The notes beneath the pieces were generated by a model. It ran no database searches. It was not told the origin of the DNA and saw only the letters and a program-made list of their open reading frames with translations. Both the position numbers and the translations under genes were made by a program. A stretch of 64,000 nt of DNA from Arthrobacter_E sp041360795 (GTDB lineage: Bacteria > Actinomycetota > Actinomycetes > Actinomycetales > Micrococcaceae), in assembly GCF_041360795.1 (NCBI RefSeq), contig NZ_JBFUPW010000004.1, positions 124,001-188,000 on the forward strand. Direction: 5' to 3'. Shown here in pieces: positions 25,684 through 34,213 of this stretch (position 1 is its first letter; each line of letters starts with the position of its first letter).

Positions 25684-26964
25684 GTGTCTTCCACCGCTGA
25701 ATCCCTGATCGATCCCGCCGTCCCCGAGCGCGAGCCTGCCCGCCAGGAGGATTTCGGCTTCACGGTCGGGACCCGCTTGGCGGATGCCGAACCCGGCAAG
25801 CACGGCCGCACCGGAACCATCAGGACGCCCCACGGCGAGATCCAGACCCCGGCGTTCATCGCCGTCGGCACCAAGGCCACAGTGAAAGCGGTGCTGCCCG
25901 AGTCCATGAAGGAGCTCGGAGCTCAGGCACTTCTCGCTAACGCGTACCACCTGTACCTCCAGCCCGGTCCGGAGATCCTGGACGCCGCCGGCGGGCTCGG
26001 GAGGTTCATGAACTGGCAGGGCCCGACCTTCACCGACTCGGGCGGGTTCCAGGTCATGAGCCTGGGGTCCGGCTTCAAGAAGGTCATCAACATGGACGTG
26101 GTGGACAACTCCGGTCCGGACGACGCGGTGGCACCCGGCAAGGAGCGCCTGGCCCATGTGGACGAAGATGGCGTCTGGTTCAAGAGCCACCTCAACGGCG
26201 ACAAGCACCGCTTCACCCCGGAGATCTCCATGCAGGTGCAGCACCAGATCGGCGCGGACATCATGTTCGCCTTCGACGAGCTGACCACCCTCCAGAACTC
26301 CCGGGCCTACCAGGAAGAATCCCTCGAGCGCACGCGCCGCTGGGCGGAACGCTGCGTCACGGAGCACTTCCGCCTCACCGAGGAGCGCGCCGGCAAGCCG
26401 TACCAGGCGCTGTTCGGCGTCATCCAGGGCGCCCATTACGAGGACCTGCGCCGCAAGGCCTGCCGTGACCTCGGCGCCATGAACTTCGACGGTTTCGGGC
26501 TCGGCGGAGCGCTCGAGAAGGAGAACCTCGGGACGATCGTCGGCTGGTGCGCCGAAGAGCTTCCGGAGGACAAGCCCCGGCACCTTCTCGGCATCTCCGA
26601 GCCGGACGACATCTTCACGGCCATCGAGAACGGGGCGGACACCTTCGACTGCGTCTCCCCCACGCGCGTCGCGAGGAACTCCGCGTTCTACACGCCGGAC
26701 GGGCGTTTCAACCTCTCCGGCCGTAAGTACAAGGCGGATTTCGGCCCCCTCTACGACGGCTGCGACTGCTACGCCTGCGCCAACTACACGCGGGCCTACA
26801 TCCACCACCTCTTCAAGGCCAAGGAGATGGTGGCGGCCACGCTCGTCTCCATCCACAATGAGCGCTTCGTGGTGAAGCTCGTGGACGACGCCCGCCTCGC
26901 CATGGAGTCCGGCGACTTCGCCGCGTACAAGGCGGAGACGCTGGGCCGGTACTACTCGGCCTGA
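25684..26964 (+). CDS. tgt: tRNA-guanine transglycosylase (queuine/preQ1 insertion)
   Basis: A 426-residue enzyme that exchanges guanine-34 in GUN-anticodon tRNAs for a queuosine base. The catalytic nucleophile is D118 in the TDSGGFQVMS block. The substrate pocket AYHLYLQPG and QLLFGVIQG-type loop (ALFGVIQGAHYEDLR) are present. Zinc ligands are in CDCYACANYTRAYIHHL. The start is GTG 25684. An N-terminal 25-residue extension is present. No queuosine biosynthesis genes (queC/D/E/F) are in the window, but a YhhQ transporter lies 14 kb away, suggesting salvage. Confidence 0.93.
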   Translation: MSSTAESLIDPAVPEREPARQEDFGFTVGTRLADAEPGKHGRTGTIRTPHGEIQTPAFIAVGTKATVKAVLPESMKELGAQALLANAYHLYLQPGPEILDAAGGLGRFMNWQGPTFTDSGGFQVMSLGSGFKKVINMDVVDNSGPDDAVAPGKERLAHVDEDGVWFKSHLNGDKHRFTPEISMQVQHQIGADIMFAFDELTTLQNSRAYQEESLERTRRWAERCVTEHFRLTEERAGKPYQALFGVIQGAHYEDLRRKACRDLGAMNFDGFGLGGALEKENLGTIVGWCAEELPEDKPRHLLGISEPDDIFTAIENGADTFDCVSPTRVARNSAFYTPDGRFNLSGRKYKADFGPLYDGCDCYACANYTRAYIHHLFKAKEMVAATLVSIHNERFVVKLVDDARLAMESGDFAAYKAETLGRYYSA

Positions 26965-26980
26965 GCGCCCCCGCCAGCAC

Positions 26981-27043
26981 TCGCGAGAAGCCAGCTGAGC
27001 ACAGTCCGCCACTTCAGGACTGTGCTCAACTGGCTTCTCGCGA
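26981..27043. terminator. 27-bp near-perfect inverted repeat between convergent tgt and MFS genes
   Basis: Arms 26981-27007 and 27017-27043 match over 27 bases with one mismatch; the loop is nine bases. The outer end is TCGCGAGAAG. It lies 17 bases after the tgt stop and fits a bidirectional terminator, although no T-tract is present. Confidence 0.75.
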
Positions 27044-27165
27044 AATTGACGGGAGACGACGACGGCGCGCGGCCGCCCGGCTGCCGTTGGACCGTGGGGG
27101 GTGGTCCGCTCAGCCGGGTGCCACACGCCGTCGTACGCTAGACGCTGCGTGGGGGGATCGCAGCG

Positions 27166-28479
27166 TCAGTCGAGGTCTTCCGGCCGGTCCTTCGGCAGGA
27201 AGAAGATGTACACCACGAGCGAAAGCGCGATCGTGATGGTCACGTAGGTGAAGAGCCATTCCTTGTGTCCCTGGGCGGACAGCCATTCGCCGATCAGCGG
27301 CGTCGTCCCACCGAAGAGCGAGTTCGCCACCGCGTAGCCCAGGCCCACGCCGAGGGCGCGCACCGAGGACGGGAACAGCTCGGCCTTCATGATCGCGTTG
27401 ACCGAGGTGTAGTTCACCACGATCAGCAGTGCGGCGACCATGAGCAGGAAGGCCGGGAGGGGGTCATGCACGGTGGCCAGGGTCGACATGATCGGCCACG
27501 TGAACACGGTGCCCAGCACGCCGAACACGATGAGCAGGGTCCGGCGTCCGATCCGGTCGGAGAGCAGACCGAACAGCGGCTGGATCAGCATGAACAGCAG
27601 CAGCGCCCAGAAGTTGATGACCGAGGTCTGCGCCTTCGGGATGTGGGAGACGTTGTTCATGTAGCTGAGGATGTACGTGGTGTAGAGGTAGAACGCGCAC
27701 GTGCCACCCATGGTGAAGAACACCACCACCAGGAACTGCTTCCAGTGCTTCGTGAAGAGGAGCTTGAGGGTGCCCGGCTGGGCGCCATCCGAACGGACCG
27801 CTTCACGCTGTTCGGTGGAGATGGTCTCGTCCATGGTCCGCCGCAGCCACAGGACCAGCAGTGACGCGACCGCGCCGATCGCGAACGGGATGCGCCAGCC
27901 CCAGTCGTGGATGGCCTGCTCGCCCAGCGTCTGCTGGAGGATCACGAGGGTCAGGAGAGCCAGGACCTGGCCGCCCACCAGGGTCACGTACTGGAAGCTC
28001 GAGAAGAAGCCGCGCTTGCCGCTCACTGCCGCTTCACTCATGTAGGTGGCGCTCGTGCCGTATTCACCGCCCACGGAGAAGCCCTGGAGCAGTCGCGACG
28101 CGTACATCAGGACGGTCGCCCAGACGCCGATCTGCGCGACGGTCGGCAGCACGGCGACCAGGAGAGAGCCGACGCCCATGAGGCTGACAGACACGGTCAG
28201 CGCGGCACGGCGTCCCCGGCGGTCCGCGAAGCGCCCGAAGAACCAGGAGCCCACGGGCCGCATCAGGAACGTCAGGGCGAACGTGAGGTATGCGTCGATC
28301 TGTGCCTGCGCCGGGTCCTTGCCGTTGAAGAAGGAGCTCGCGAAGTAGGAGGAGAAGGCGGCGTAGACGTAGAGGTCGTACCACTCGATCAGATTGCCGG
28401 CCGAACCTTTGAGGATGTTGGCGACGGCACGGCCCATCGTGGGCTGCTTCGCCGGTGGGGCAAGACGTGTTCCTGACAT
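27166..28479 (-). CDS. MFS metabolite:proton symporter (KgtP/ShiA-like)
   Basis: A 437-residue, 12-helix transporter from ATG 28479, behind GGAAAGGTG. The motif NLIEWYDLYVYAAFSSYFA in helix 1 is typical of the metabolite:H+ symporter family (KgtP, ProP, ShiA). Motif A reads GRFADRRGRRAAL. The GFSVGGEYGTSATYMSE block in helix 4-5 also matches KgtP relatives. The closest guess is alpha-ketoglutarate uptake; the substrate is unproven. It is convergent with tgt. Confidence 0.88.
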   Translation of the reverse strand: MSGTRLAPPAKQPTMGRAVANILKGSAGNLIEWYDLYVYAAFSSYFASSFFNGKDPAQAQIDAYLTFALTFLMRPVGSWFFGRFADRRGRRAALTVSVSLMGVGSLLVAVLPTVAQIGVWATVLMYASRLLQGFSVGGEYGTSATYMSEAAVSGKRGFFSSFQYVTLVGGQVLALLTLVILQQTLGEQAIHDWGWRIPFAIGAVASLLVLWLRRTMDETISTEQREAVRSDGAQPGTLKLLFTKHWKQFLVVVFFTMGGTCAFYLYTTYILSYMNNVSHIPKAQTSVINFWALLLFMLIQPLFGLLSDRIGRRTLLIVFGVLGTVFTWPIMSTLATVHDPLPAFLLMVAALLIVVNYTSVNAIMKAELFPSSVRALGVGLGYAVANSLFGGTTPLIGEWLSAQGHKEWLFTYVTITIALSLVVYIFFLPKDRPEDLD

Positions 28480-28680
28480 ACCGTTGCACCTTTCCGCCGC
28501 CACGCGCCGATGCGCCGCAGCCGCGGGCCACGCTACCCCCGCGTGGCCCCGGTCACGGTGTATTGGTCATATTGGTCACAGCTGCGACTGAAAAGGGGCG
28601 ACGGCGGGTGTGCGGTGGGCGCGACGGCGGGGCCGCGGCGGCGGGGCGGAGGGGCCGCGGTGGGCCGGGGCCCCTGCCAG

Positions 28681-28686
28681 TAGGCT
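28681..28686 (+). promoter_or_regulatory. -10 hexamer TAGGCT, leaderless start
   Basis: TAGGCT lies six bases before the ATG at 28693, with no Shine-Dalgarno sequence. Confidence 0.4.
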
Positions 28687-28692
28687 TCACGC

Positions 28693-29355
28693 ATGGGGAA
28701 CACCGCGGGTCAGGGCAACACGGCGTACGACGGCGACGCGGCACCCGGCAGTGCCGCGGCTCAGCCGCCGGTCATCCCGGGGCTGCGTCCGGAGACTCAG
28801 GAGTTGCTGGCGGCGCGGTATGGAGCGTCGGACAGTCAGGTTGGACGTCCGGCTGGGCGATACGGTCGTCAGCCCGCGGTGCGGTACCCGGTCAAGGCGT
28901 TCGTGAGAGGTTGGCTCGCGGCGTACGGGACACTGGTGGCTCTCGCGCTGGTCGCAACCGTCGTCACGACCGTGATGACGCTGAGCCCCCCAGCGGGTCC
29001 AACGACCGGCGCGGCGCCTTCACTTCCTGAGGCTGTCGGCAGCAGTCTCATGCTGCTCGTGTACGTCCCGTTGTTCGCGGCGCTTCCAGCGCTCTTCGTC
29101 GGGGTTCCGGCCGCCCTGGGCGTGGTCTTCGCCCTGCGGAACGTGCGGAACCAGTGGTGGCATGTTCTCGGATTCGCGGTCGCCGGGTTCCTCACCCCGA
29201 TGCCCGCACTGCTGTTCATGGGGCTGGGCGGTAACGCCGAGAGCCCGGGCGCCTTGCTCCTGTTGGGCGGCGCCGGGGCGCTGTGCGCCGTCGTCGGGCG
29301 CCTGGCGATCTGGAAGCTGGTCGAGGTGACACCGGCTGAGGCGCCGGCCCCGTAG
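28693..29355 (+). CDS. four-helix membrane protein of unknown function
   Basis: A 220-residue protein. Residues 1-65 are hydrophilic and Gly/Ala/Pro-rich. Four hydrophobic helices follow at about 78-98, 118-145, 155-177 and 182-200, with a short charged loop RNVRNQWW between helices 2 and 3. No family motif was recognised. It marks the end of ordinary codon usage before the accessory block begins. Confidence 0.6.
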   Translation: MGNTAGQGNTAYDGDAAPGSAAAQPPVIPGLRPETQELLAARYGASDSQVGRPAGRYGRQPAVRYPVKAFVRGWLAAYGTLVALALVATVVTTVMTLSPPAGPTTGAAPSLPEAVGSSLMLLVYVPLFAALPALFVGVPAALGVVFALRNVRNQWWHVLGFAVAGFLTPMPALLFMGLGGNAESPGALLLLGGAGALCAVVGRLAIWKLVEVTPAEAPAP

Positions 29356-29660
29356 CCCGGTTGGCGACGCTGCCATTACGGATCATCGTGTCCCAGACGG
29401 TAACGCGCGCCGAGTCCGCGATCGCCGACATTTTCGGGCACCCAGCTTCTAAAAACCTCAGTACTAGCGTTGATGCCCAGAAGTTCAACGGGGCAGAAAC
29501 GCCCCGCGAGAGGTTTCGGCGCTGTCCACCTCATGACTCACGTTTCTGGCGCCGCGCGCAGTCTCTGAAAACTTCCACCGCCGCAGAGCCGATCAGTGCG
29601 CCAGAAACGAACGTTTGCGACGCGAAATCGGCGAACTGCCCCAACCTCCCGCAATCGGGT
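29356..29660. other. gene-free stretch with CAGAAACG-type inverted repeats
   Basis: No convincing gene is seen. The stretch contains CGTTTCTGGCGC (29540-29551) and its exact reverse complement (29597-29608), and a small CGGGGC/GCCCCG hairpin around AGAAAC (29489-29506). These share the CAGAAACG core with palindromes at 30846, 34790 and 37535. It marks the left side of the accessory block. Confidence 0.5.
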
Positions 29661-30452
29661 CTAACTGGCGGTGTTCCGGGAGGGCGGGAGAACCGTGATT
29701 GAGGACTTCATTGGTTCCTGCGCACAGCACGAGCACCCGTGATCGGTCGCACTCTGGGTTCCGCTTGAAGGCGCCGGGGACTCGACTGTGGCGCAACAGT
29801 TGTCGGCATCGCCCTCATTACCACCACCAGGCACCGCACAGCAGATGTCGCCTTTCCAGGCGTTGAGGCCTTCCTTGACTGCGATACCGGCGATGATCAG
29901 CGCGGCCCCGGCGTCAGCCCACCACCAGCCAAACAGGCTGTTCAGCAGCAGCCCCACGAGAAGGACCGCGGAGAGGTAGGTGCACAGCAGAGTCTGATGG
30001 GAATCAGCGACCGCGGTCCGGGACCCGAGTTCCCGGCCCGCCCGGCGCTGCAGCCAGGACAGAACCGGCATGATGGCCAGACTCAACGCCGCGATCACGA
30101 TCCCGACAGAAGAGTGCTGGGCCTCCCCGCCTCCCAGGAGCGAGCGGATCGAATCAACCGTCACGAACAGCGCCAGGGCGAAGAATGACAGGGCGATCAG
30201 GCGCAGCGTCAGGTGCTCTCGCCGTTCGGGGTCCTTGGCCGAGAACTGCCAGGAGAGCGCAACAGCGGAGCTGACCTCGATCACCGAGTCCAGGCCGAAA
30301 CCGATCAACGCCGAAGAATCAGCCGCACCTCCGGCCCAGAGCGCCACGACCGCCTCGATGACGTTGTAGGTGATGGTGGCCGCAGCGAACAGGCGGATCC
30401 TGCGCATCAACACCAACCGGCGATCCGGGGTGAGCGAGACCAGGGCGCTCAT
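29661..30452 (-). CDS. cation diffusion facilitator-like transporter with Cys-rich tail
   Basis: A 263-residue membrane protein from ATG 30452. Five to six helices carry the CDF-type HxxxD equivalents (ALIGFGLDSVIEV and ADSHQTLLCTYLSAV, with D and H residues in helices 2 and 5). The C-terminal 60 residues are unusual: several CC pairs (ICCAVPGG, DNCCATVE, GCSCCAQE) that could bind soft metals. The start overlaps the stop of the CmtR-like gene by four bases (ATGA), so the pair forms one operon. Likely a Cd/Pb/Zn exporter. Confidence 0.82.
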   Translation of the reverse strand: MSALVSLTPDRRLVLMRRIRLFAAATITYNVIEAVVALWAGGAADSSALIGFGLDSVIEVSSAVALSWQFSAKDPERREHLTLRLIALSFFALALFVTVDSIRSLLGGGEAQHSSVGIVIAALSLAIMPVLSWLQRRAGRELGSRTAVADSHQTLLCTYLSAVLLVGLLLNSLFGWWWADAGAALIIAGIAVKEGLNAWKGDICCAVPGGGNEGDADNCCATVESPAPSSGTQSATDHGCSCCAQEPMKSSITVLPPSRNTAS

Positions 30453-30775
30453 GCGACACACGTCCCGTCGGGGGCGCAGCACTCCGGATCCACGGCCAGG
30501 ACCACACCGAGCAAATCCCGTAGCGCATGCCCTAAGCGTTGATCCGCGAGCTCGTACCGGCTCCGGCGACCGTCAGGGACCGAGACGACCAGACCGCAGC
30601 CCCGCAGGCACGCCAAGTGATTGGACATGCTTTGCCGCGTCACACCGAGCACCTCAGCCAGATCCGAAGGGTAAGCCGGCGCATCCGCCAGGGCCAGCAG
30701 AATCCGCGCCCTCGTAGCATCCGAAACGGCGTATCCGAAACGGGCCAGGACCGGGGCATGCGTCAAGGTCTCCAT
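30449..30775 (-). CDS. ArsR/SmtB metal sensor, CmtR-like
   Basis: A 108-residue winged-helix repressor. The recognition helix region reads SNHLACLRGCGLVVSV. C56 and C60 there align with the metal-binding C57/C61 of mycobacterial CmtR. A C-terminal cysteine cluster (PECCAPDGTC, residues 98-106) corresponds to the third ligand C102. This predicts Cd(II)/Pb(II) sensing; the homology is by motif only. It is the first gene of the operon with the CDF exporter and starts from a leaderless promoter overlapped by a palindrome. Confidence 0.85.
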   Translation of the reverse strand: METLTHAPVLARFGYAVSDATRARILLALADAPAYPSDLAEVLGVTRQSMSNHLACLRGCGLVVSVPDGRRSRYELADQRLGHALRDLLGVVLAVDPECCAPDGTCVA

Positions 30776-30781
30776 ACCTCA

Positions 30782-30799
30782 ACTGTACATCGAACGATG
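30782..30799 (-). promoter_or_regulatory. promoter and operator of the CmtR/CDF operon
   Basis: On the minus strand TACAGT (30787-30782) lies six bases before the ATG at 30775. Just upstream, 30788-30799 reads CATCGAACGATG, a palindrome with 5-base arms. Overlap of operator and -10 suits repression by the CmtR-like protein. Confidence 0.55.
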
Positions 30800-30845
30800 A
30801 ATTCACACACCCCTGAACTAGTAACTCCGCCCGATGCGAACGGAT

Positions 30846-30857
30846 GCGTCAGAAACG
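30846..30857 (+). repeat. half-site of the CAGAAACG palindrome family
   Basis: GCGTCAGAAACG is identical to the left arm of the palindrome at 34790. The right arm is replaced by ATCGATATCGAC. It lies just 3' of the AraC gene. Confidence 0.5.
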
Positions 30858-30877
30858 ATCGATATCGACTCATGCCC

Positions 30878-31699
30878 CTACTGCCGGAGAACAGAGTTTG
30901 CAGTGCTGGCGATCGCGCGCCGCAACGCTCGTGCGTCTGCGAATCCTGCGGCCTGGGCGAGTTGGGTCAGGGTCATGCCTTTGCCCGGGCCCGTTCGAGC
31001 AAGAGCTAAGGCAATTTCAACGCGTCGCCGGCGAATGTGGTCGGTGACTCCAATGTCGGCGAATCTGCGTTGGAGGCTTCGAGCGGAGACGCCCAGCATG
31101 TCCGCGATCATGTGCGTGTTCAGGGCTGGGTTCGCGGCGCTCACCTCGATGATGTCGAGTGCTCGATCGTGGAGGCTCCGCCGGTATTCGTGGGTGAGCT
31201 GGCCGATGCTCAGGGCGGCGGTTCTGCGGTAGAGCTCTTCCAGGAATCGTGCCTGGGCGTGGCTCTGCTCGATCGGCAGCTGAGGCGACCGTCTGGTCAC
31301 GGCCGCGCCCAGGACTGCGACGTCGCCCCAGAGCGGGTCGGTCAGCATGATCGGCACCTGGGCGAGACCTAGTGCCTGAGTCAGCGCTCGAATGTCCGGG
31401 TTTCCTCCTTCGGCAATGACAACTAGGAGCTGCATGCCCTTGGTCGTGAGGGTGACGGCTCCGTCGACTCCGACGAAAACAGCGACTTGTTCCCGGGAAA
31501 GGGAGCTGTTTGCGCCCCCGTACTCGAGGTTCGCCTCGCCCTGGACTGGGAGAAGGACCACATCATCCATCACGTTCAGGAAGACCCTGAACTTCGCGGC
31601 TCTGACGTGCACGAAATAGTTGCGAACCCCTTCGTAGGGTGCTGCCGCATTCTCTACGACGGCACCGGGCGGGATGTCGAAGTCGCCTCGTTGATCCAT
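30878..31699 (-). CDS. AraC-family transcriptional regulator
   Basis: A 273-residue protein from ATG 31699 with AAGGAGAACC directly before it. The C-terminal AraC domain has HMIADMLGVSARSLQRRFAD and LTQLAQAAGFADARALRRAI, the two HTH units. The N-terminal half is an unrecognised, cupin-like sensor. It is divergently transcribed from a Tat-secreted protein, an NTF2-like protein and a DUF998 membrane protein, which are its likely targets. Confidence 0.85.
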   Translation of the reverse strand: MDQRGDFDIPPGAVVENAAAPYEGVRNYFVHVRAAKFRVFLNVMDDVVLLPVQGEANLEYGGANSSLSREQVAVFVGVDGAVTLTTKGMQLLVVIAEGGNPDIRALTQALGLAQVPIMLTDPLWGDVAVLGAAVTRRSPQLPIEQSHAQARFLEELYRRTAALSIGQLTHEYRRSLHDRALDIIEVSAANPALNTHMIADMLGVSARSLQRRFADIGVTDHIRRRRVEIALALARTGPGKGMTLTQLAQAAGFADARALRRAIASTANSVLRQ

Positions 31700-31859
31700 G
31701 GTTCTCCTTGTCAGCCTGTCGCGAATTGGCGCATCTTTGTCGGCGCTTGCTGTTGGCCGCTATTTGGTGGTGGGCCTGGTGGCAAGGTCGCTTTCAGGCC
31801 CAGGTACTCACACTTCCATCGAGCAGCGGGCGGTTCAGCTCCGAGAGAAAGAAATCACG

Positions 31860-32669
31860 ATGTCAGAGAATCCACAAGAGAAGCACCGCACCGTCGCGCG
31901 GCGGACGGTGACCCGGGCTGCAGCTTGGTCTATTCCCGTGATCGCGGCAGCCGTTGCGACTCCGGCCCAGGCAGCTTCTGGCCCGACCCCTGTGCGACTG
32001 GTGGACGTCGCCGCACTCCCGGTCACTGTGGTCAGTGCCTCTGACGCTCCTGTGGTAATGACGATCAATGGCACTCCTCAGCCGACGTACCGCCCGACCC
32101 TGGACAACGGCGGAACCGGGACGACCATCACCTATCGGGCAACCTTTACGATCACCAACAATCCCTCCAGCACCGAGCCGTTCCCCGTCGACGGCGCGAT
32201 GTTCTCCTTCGGGTACCACGATTCGGCGCAATTGGGGCTCTCGACCGGTCCGAATAAGCTTTTCTCGTTCATGGACGCTCCCAACCGCGACATCAACCTC
32301 ACTAAGGTCACCCCGGGCTTCACCTATGGCTATTTGAACACCTACCGGTACGGGCCGGACATGTTCGACTATTCCGTCTATGAAGGCGGTTACGTCACAT
32401 CGAACCGTTACAGCTTCAACCTGCCGGCGACGATCCCGCCGGGCGGGTCCCTGACGTTTTCCTTCGACTACACCGTGCACGCCCTGCCCATTCACGACAT
32501 CCAGGCGGCCTCGGACGTCGCGGCCCCGGTGACCGTGACGAACACGGGCCGGTCGGGGGCAGGCGTTTCGGCTAGTGGAACGGCCGCGGGGTGGATCGAC
32601 ACGGACTCCAGTAATAACAGGGGCCTGGAAGCTCCCGGCGGATACCAGAACTTCACCTACCTGTCCTGA
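31860..32669 (+). CDS. Tat-type secreted surface protein of unknown function
   Basis: A 269-residue protein from ATG 31860, behind GAGAGAAAGAAA. The signal peptide has a twin arginine (VARRTVTRAAAW, residues 12-23) and an Ala-rich core ending near PAQAAS. The mature part is rich in Thr/Asn/Gly/Tyr and predicted beta, with phrases like ATFTITNNPSSTEPFPVDG and TFSFDYTVHAL that resemble DUF11/Ig-like cell-surface domains. There is no LPXTG or C-terminal helix, so it is released or loosely bound. It is probably regulated by the divergent AraC gene. Confidence 0.7.
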   Translation: MSENPQEKHRTVARRTVTRAAAWSIPVIAAAVATPAQAASGPTPVRLVDVAALPVTVVSASDAPVVMTINGTPQPTYRPTLDNGGTGTTITYRATFTITNNPSSTEPFPVDGAMFSFGYHDSAQLGLSTGPNKLFSFMDAPNRDINLTKVTPGFTYGYLNTYRYGPDMFDYSVYEGGYVTSNRYSFNLPATIPPGGSLTFSFDYTVHALPIHDIQAASDVAAPVTVTNTGRSGAGVSASGTAAGWIDTDSSNNRGLEAPGGYQNFTYLS

Positions 32670-32804
32670 CACCGTGGCGCGACGAAGCACCTGATCGGGC
32701 ACGAAGCGACTGGCAGCCCTTAGAACCCCTCACGGGTCATTCGCGGAGCTAGCCAGCGAGTCATGGATCAATCGATCCGATTACTCCACGAAAGGGAAAT
32801 TTCG

Positions 32805-33209
32805 ATGACACAGCGTGCTGAACTATTTGCACTTTTGGGTTCGGAAACCACCTCGTCAACGTTCTTCGAGCACGTCTCGGACACGGTCCAGTGGACGGTG
32901 ATGGGCACCCACCCCCTCGCCGGCCTGTACACGAGCAAGCAGGACTTCTTCGATGCCACCTTCGCAGTGCTTCCGGGCCTGATGCGCAATGGCCTGACCC
33001 TGAAGGTCGAGCGCTTCCACGACGCCGACGAGTACGGCATCGTGGAGCTCCGCGCCGAGGCCACCACTCTGGAAGGCGTGCCCTTCGATAACCGCTACTG
33101 CTGGGTCTGTCGATTCGAAAACGAGGTGATCGTGGAAGTCCGGGCCTATCTCGACTCCGCAATGGTCGCCTACGCCATCGGCCGCGGAAACGCCACCACC
33201 ACCCACTGA
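32805..33209 (+). CDS. NTF2/SnoaL-like protein
   Basis: A 134-residue protein from ATG 32805, with AAAGGGAAA upstream (an in-frame ATG at 32763 is also possible). It matches the SnoaL-like fold: an FFEHVSDTVQWTVMGTHPLA start, then LYTSKQDFFDATFAVL, LRAEATTLEGVPFDNRYCWV and RFENEVIVEVRAYLDSAMV. Such proteins are small ligand-binding or isomerase domains. The ligand is not predictable. It lies between the secreted protein and DUF998 genes on one transcript. Confidence 0.8.
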   Translation: MTQRAELFALLGSETTSSTFFEHVSDTVQWTVMGTHPLAGLYTSKQDFFDATFAVLPGLMRNGLTLKVERFHDADEYGIVELRAEATTLEGVPFDNRYCWVCRFENEVIVEVRAYLDSAMVAYAIGRGNATTTH

Positions 33210-33282
33210 CCGACAACCAGTGGCCCGGGAGCCCCACCCTGCTCCCGGGCCACCCCACCAACGGTCCTCCAAGAGAGAGGTC

Positions 33283-33963
33283 ATGGCGAACACCCGAGCC
33301 CCCACAGCACACGGAACACCGTTCGAACGATCGGCCTTCTCTGGACGATCGCCCCACTGCGGTACGTGCTCTGCGAAGCAGTCGCAGCCTCCGCATTTCC
33401 CTGGATATGACTACGCCACCTTCTACATCAGCGACCTCGGCGCGCCCTCCATCGGCGAATTCCAAGGCCGAATGCTCCATTCGATCCTTCCAGCCGTCAT
33501 GAATGCCGGATTCATCGGTTCGGGTGTGCTCTTCTACTTCGGAATGCTCTTGTTTGTGCCCTTGCTCGAAAACACCGGCGCAGCAGCCGTATTGCTGATC
33601 TTCGGCATGCTCCATGCCGCGGGAATCGCCTTCGTCGGCCTGGTCAACGGGTCCCCGGAGAACGAGAAGCTCGGACTTCTCGCCATCCATGGCCTGAGAG
33701 CCATCTCCGCGATCGTCGCGGGCAACCTCGCCGCGATCACCAGCCGCTTCACCCTCGCCGAACTCCGACCACCGGCCTGGTACCGAGGGGCCGACCCCAT
33801 CCTGGGCCTCTGCAGCGCTCTGCTGCTGGTCCTACATGCAGGCCTTCCTGACGGGACCTGGGAACGAGGATCGGTCTACACCTTCATGGTCTGGGAACTC
33901 CTCACTGGCCTCACCTTGACCTTCCTCTTCTCATCCCACACGTCCCAACTCTCTCGCCACTGA
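33283..33963 (+). CDS. DUF998 membrane protein with two compensating frameshifts
   Basis: A 226-codon frame from ATG 33283, behind AGAGAGAGG. From residue 39 (FPGYDYATFYISDLGAP) onward it is a normal DUF998 protein with several helices. However, codons between about 33333 and 33397 read as SGRSPHCGTCSAKQSQPP, which is not a membrane helix. The +2 frame of the same bases reads LLWTIAPLRYVLCEAVAASA, exactly the missing first helix. One base appears lost near TCGGCC (33331-33336) and one gained in TTTCCC (33396-33401). This is either a sequencing error pair or a damaged gene. Confidence 0.75.
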   Translation: MANTRAPTAHGTPFERSAFSGRSPHCGTCSAKQSQPPHFPGYDYATFYISDLGAPSIGEFQGRMLHSILPAVMNAGFIGSGVLFYFGMLLFVPLLENTGAAAVLLIFGMLHAAGIAFVGLVNGSPENEKLGLLAIHGLRAISAIVAGNLAAITSRFTLAELRPPAWYRGADPILGLCSALLLVLHAGLPDGTWERGSVYTFMVWELLTGLTLTFLFSSHTSQLSRH

Positions 33964-33981
33964 CTCTGGCCCGGCACAGAT

Positions 33982-34017
33982 TTGGTTCCTCGCGTCGATG
34001 GGGGCGCGAGGAGCCAA
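33982..34017 (+). terminator. hairpin after the AraC-controlled operon
   Basis: Arms 33982-33994 and 34005-34017 pair over 13 bases (one wobble) around a 10-base loop, 19 bases after the DUF998 stop. It is the first of four consecutive hairpins. Confidence 0.6.
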
Positions 34018-34047
34018 GCACCACACCGTCAACGACGACGACACCAC

Positions 34048-34154
34048 TTGAGTGCCCTGTGGGGGTCGGCACTCGAGCTGCACGGACAACGATCTCCTGA
34101 CGGAACCGTGCAGGGCTGCGCTCTCCATCCCTAGATCACTGGAGCAGCGCAGCC
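34048..34154. repeat. three further consecutive hairpins
   Basis: Arms are GAGTGCC 34050-34056 with 34068-34074; CTGCACGG 34078-34085 with 34106-34113; and 34114-34127 with 34140-34154 (14 bp with one bulge). Together with the hairpin at 33982 they make a chain of four stems in 173 bases with no ORF. It may be a structured RNA or a 3' UTR. Confidence 0.5.
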
Positions 34155-34213
34155 ACCCCGGAGCTTCGTCCTTCGCCTCGGGCGCATCAGTATGACTCAG
34201 AAAGTAGTAAAGC

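Noticed and set aside
33396..33401. Programmed ribosomal frameshifting at TTTCCC in the DUF998 gene
   Set aside because: A second opposite shift is needed upstream, which fits paired indels better than recoding.
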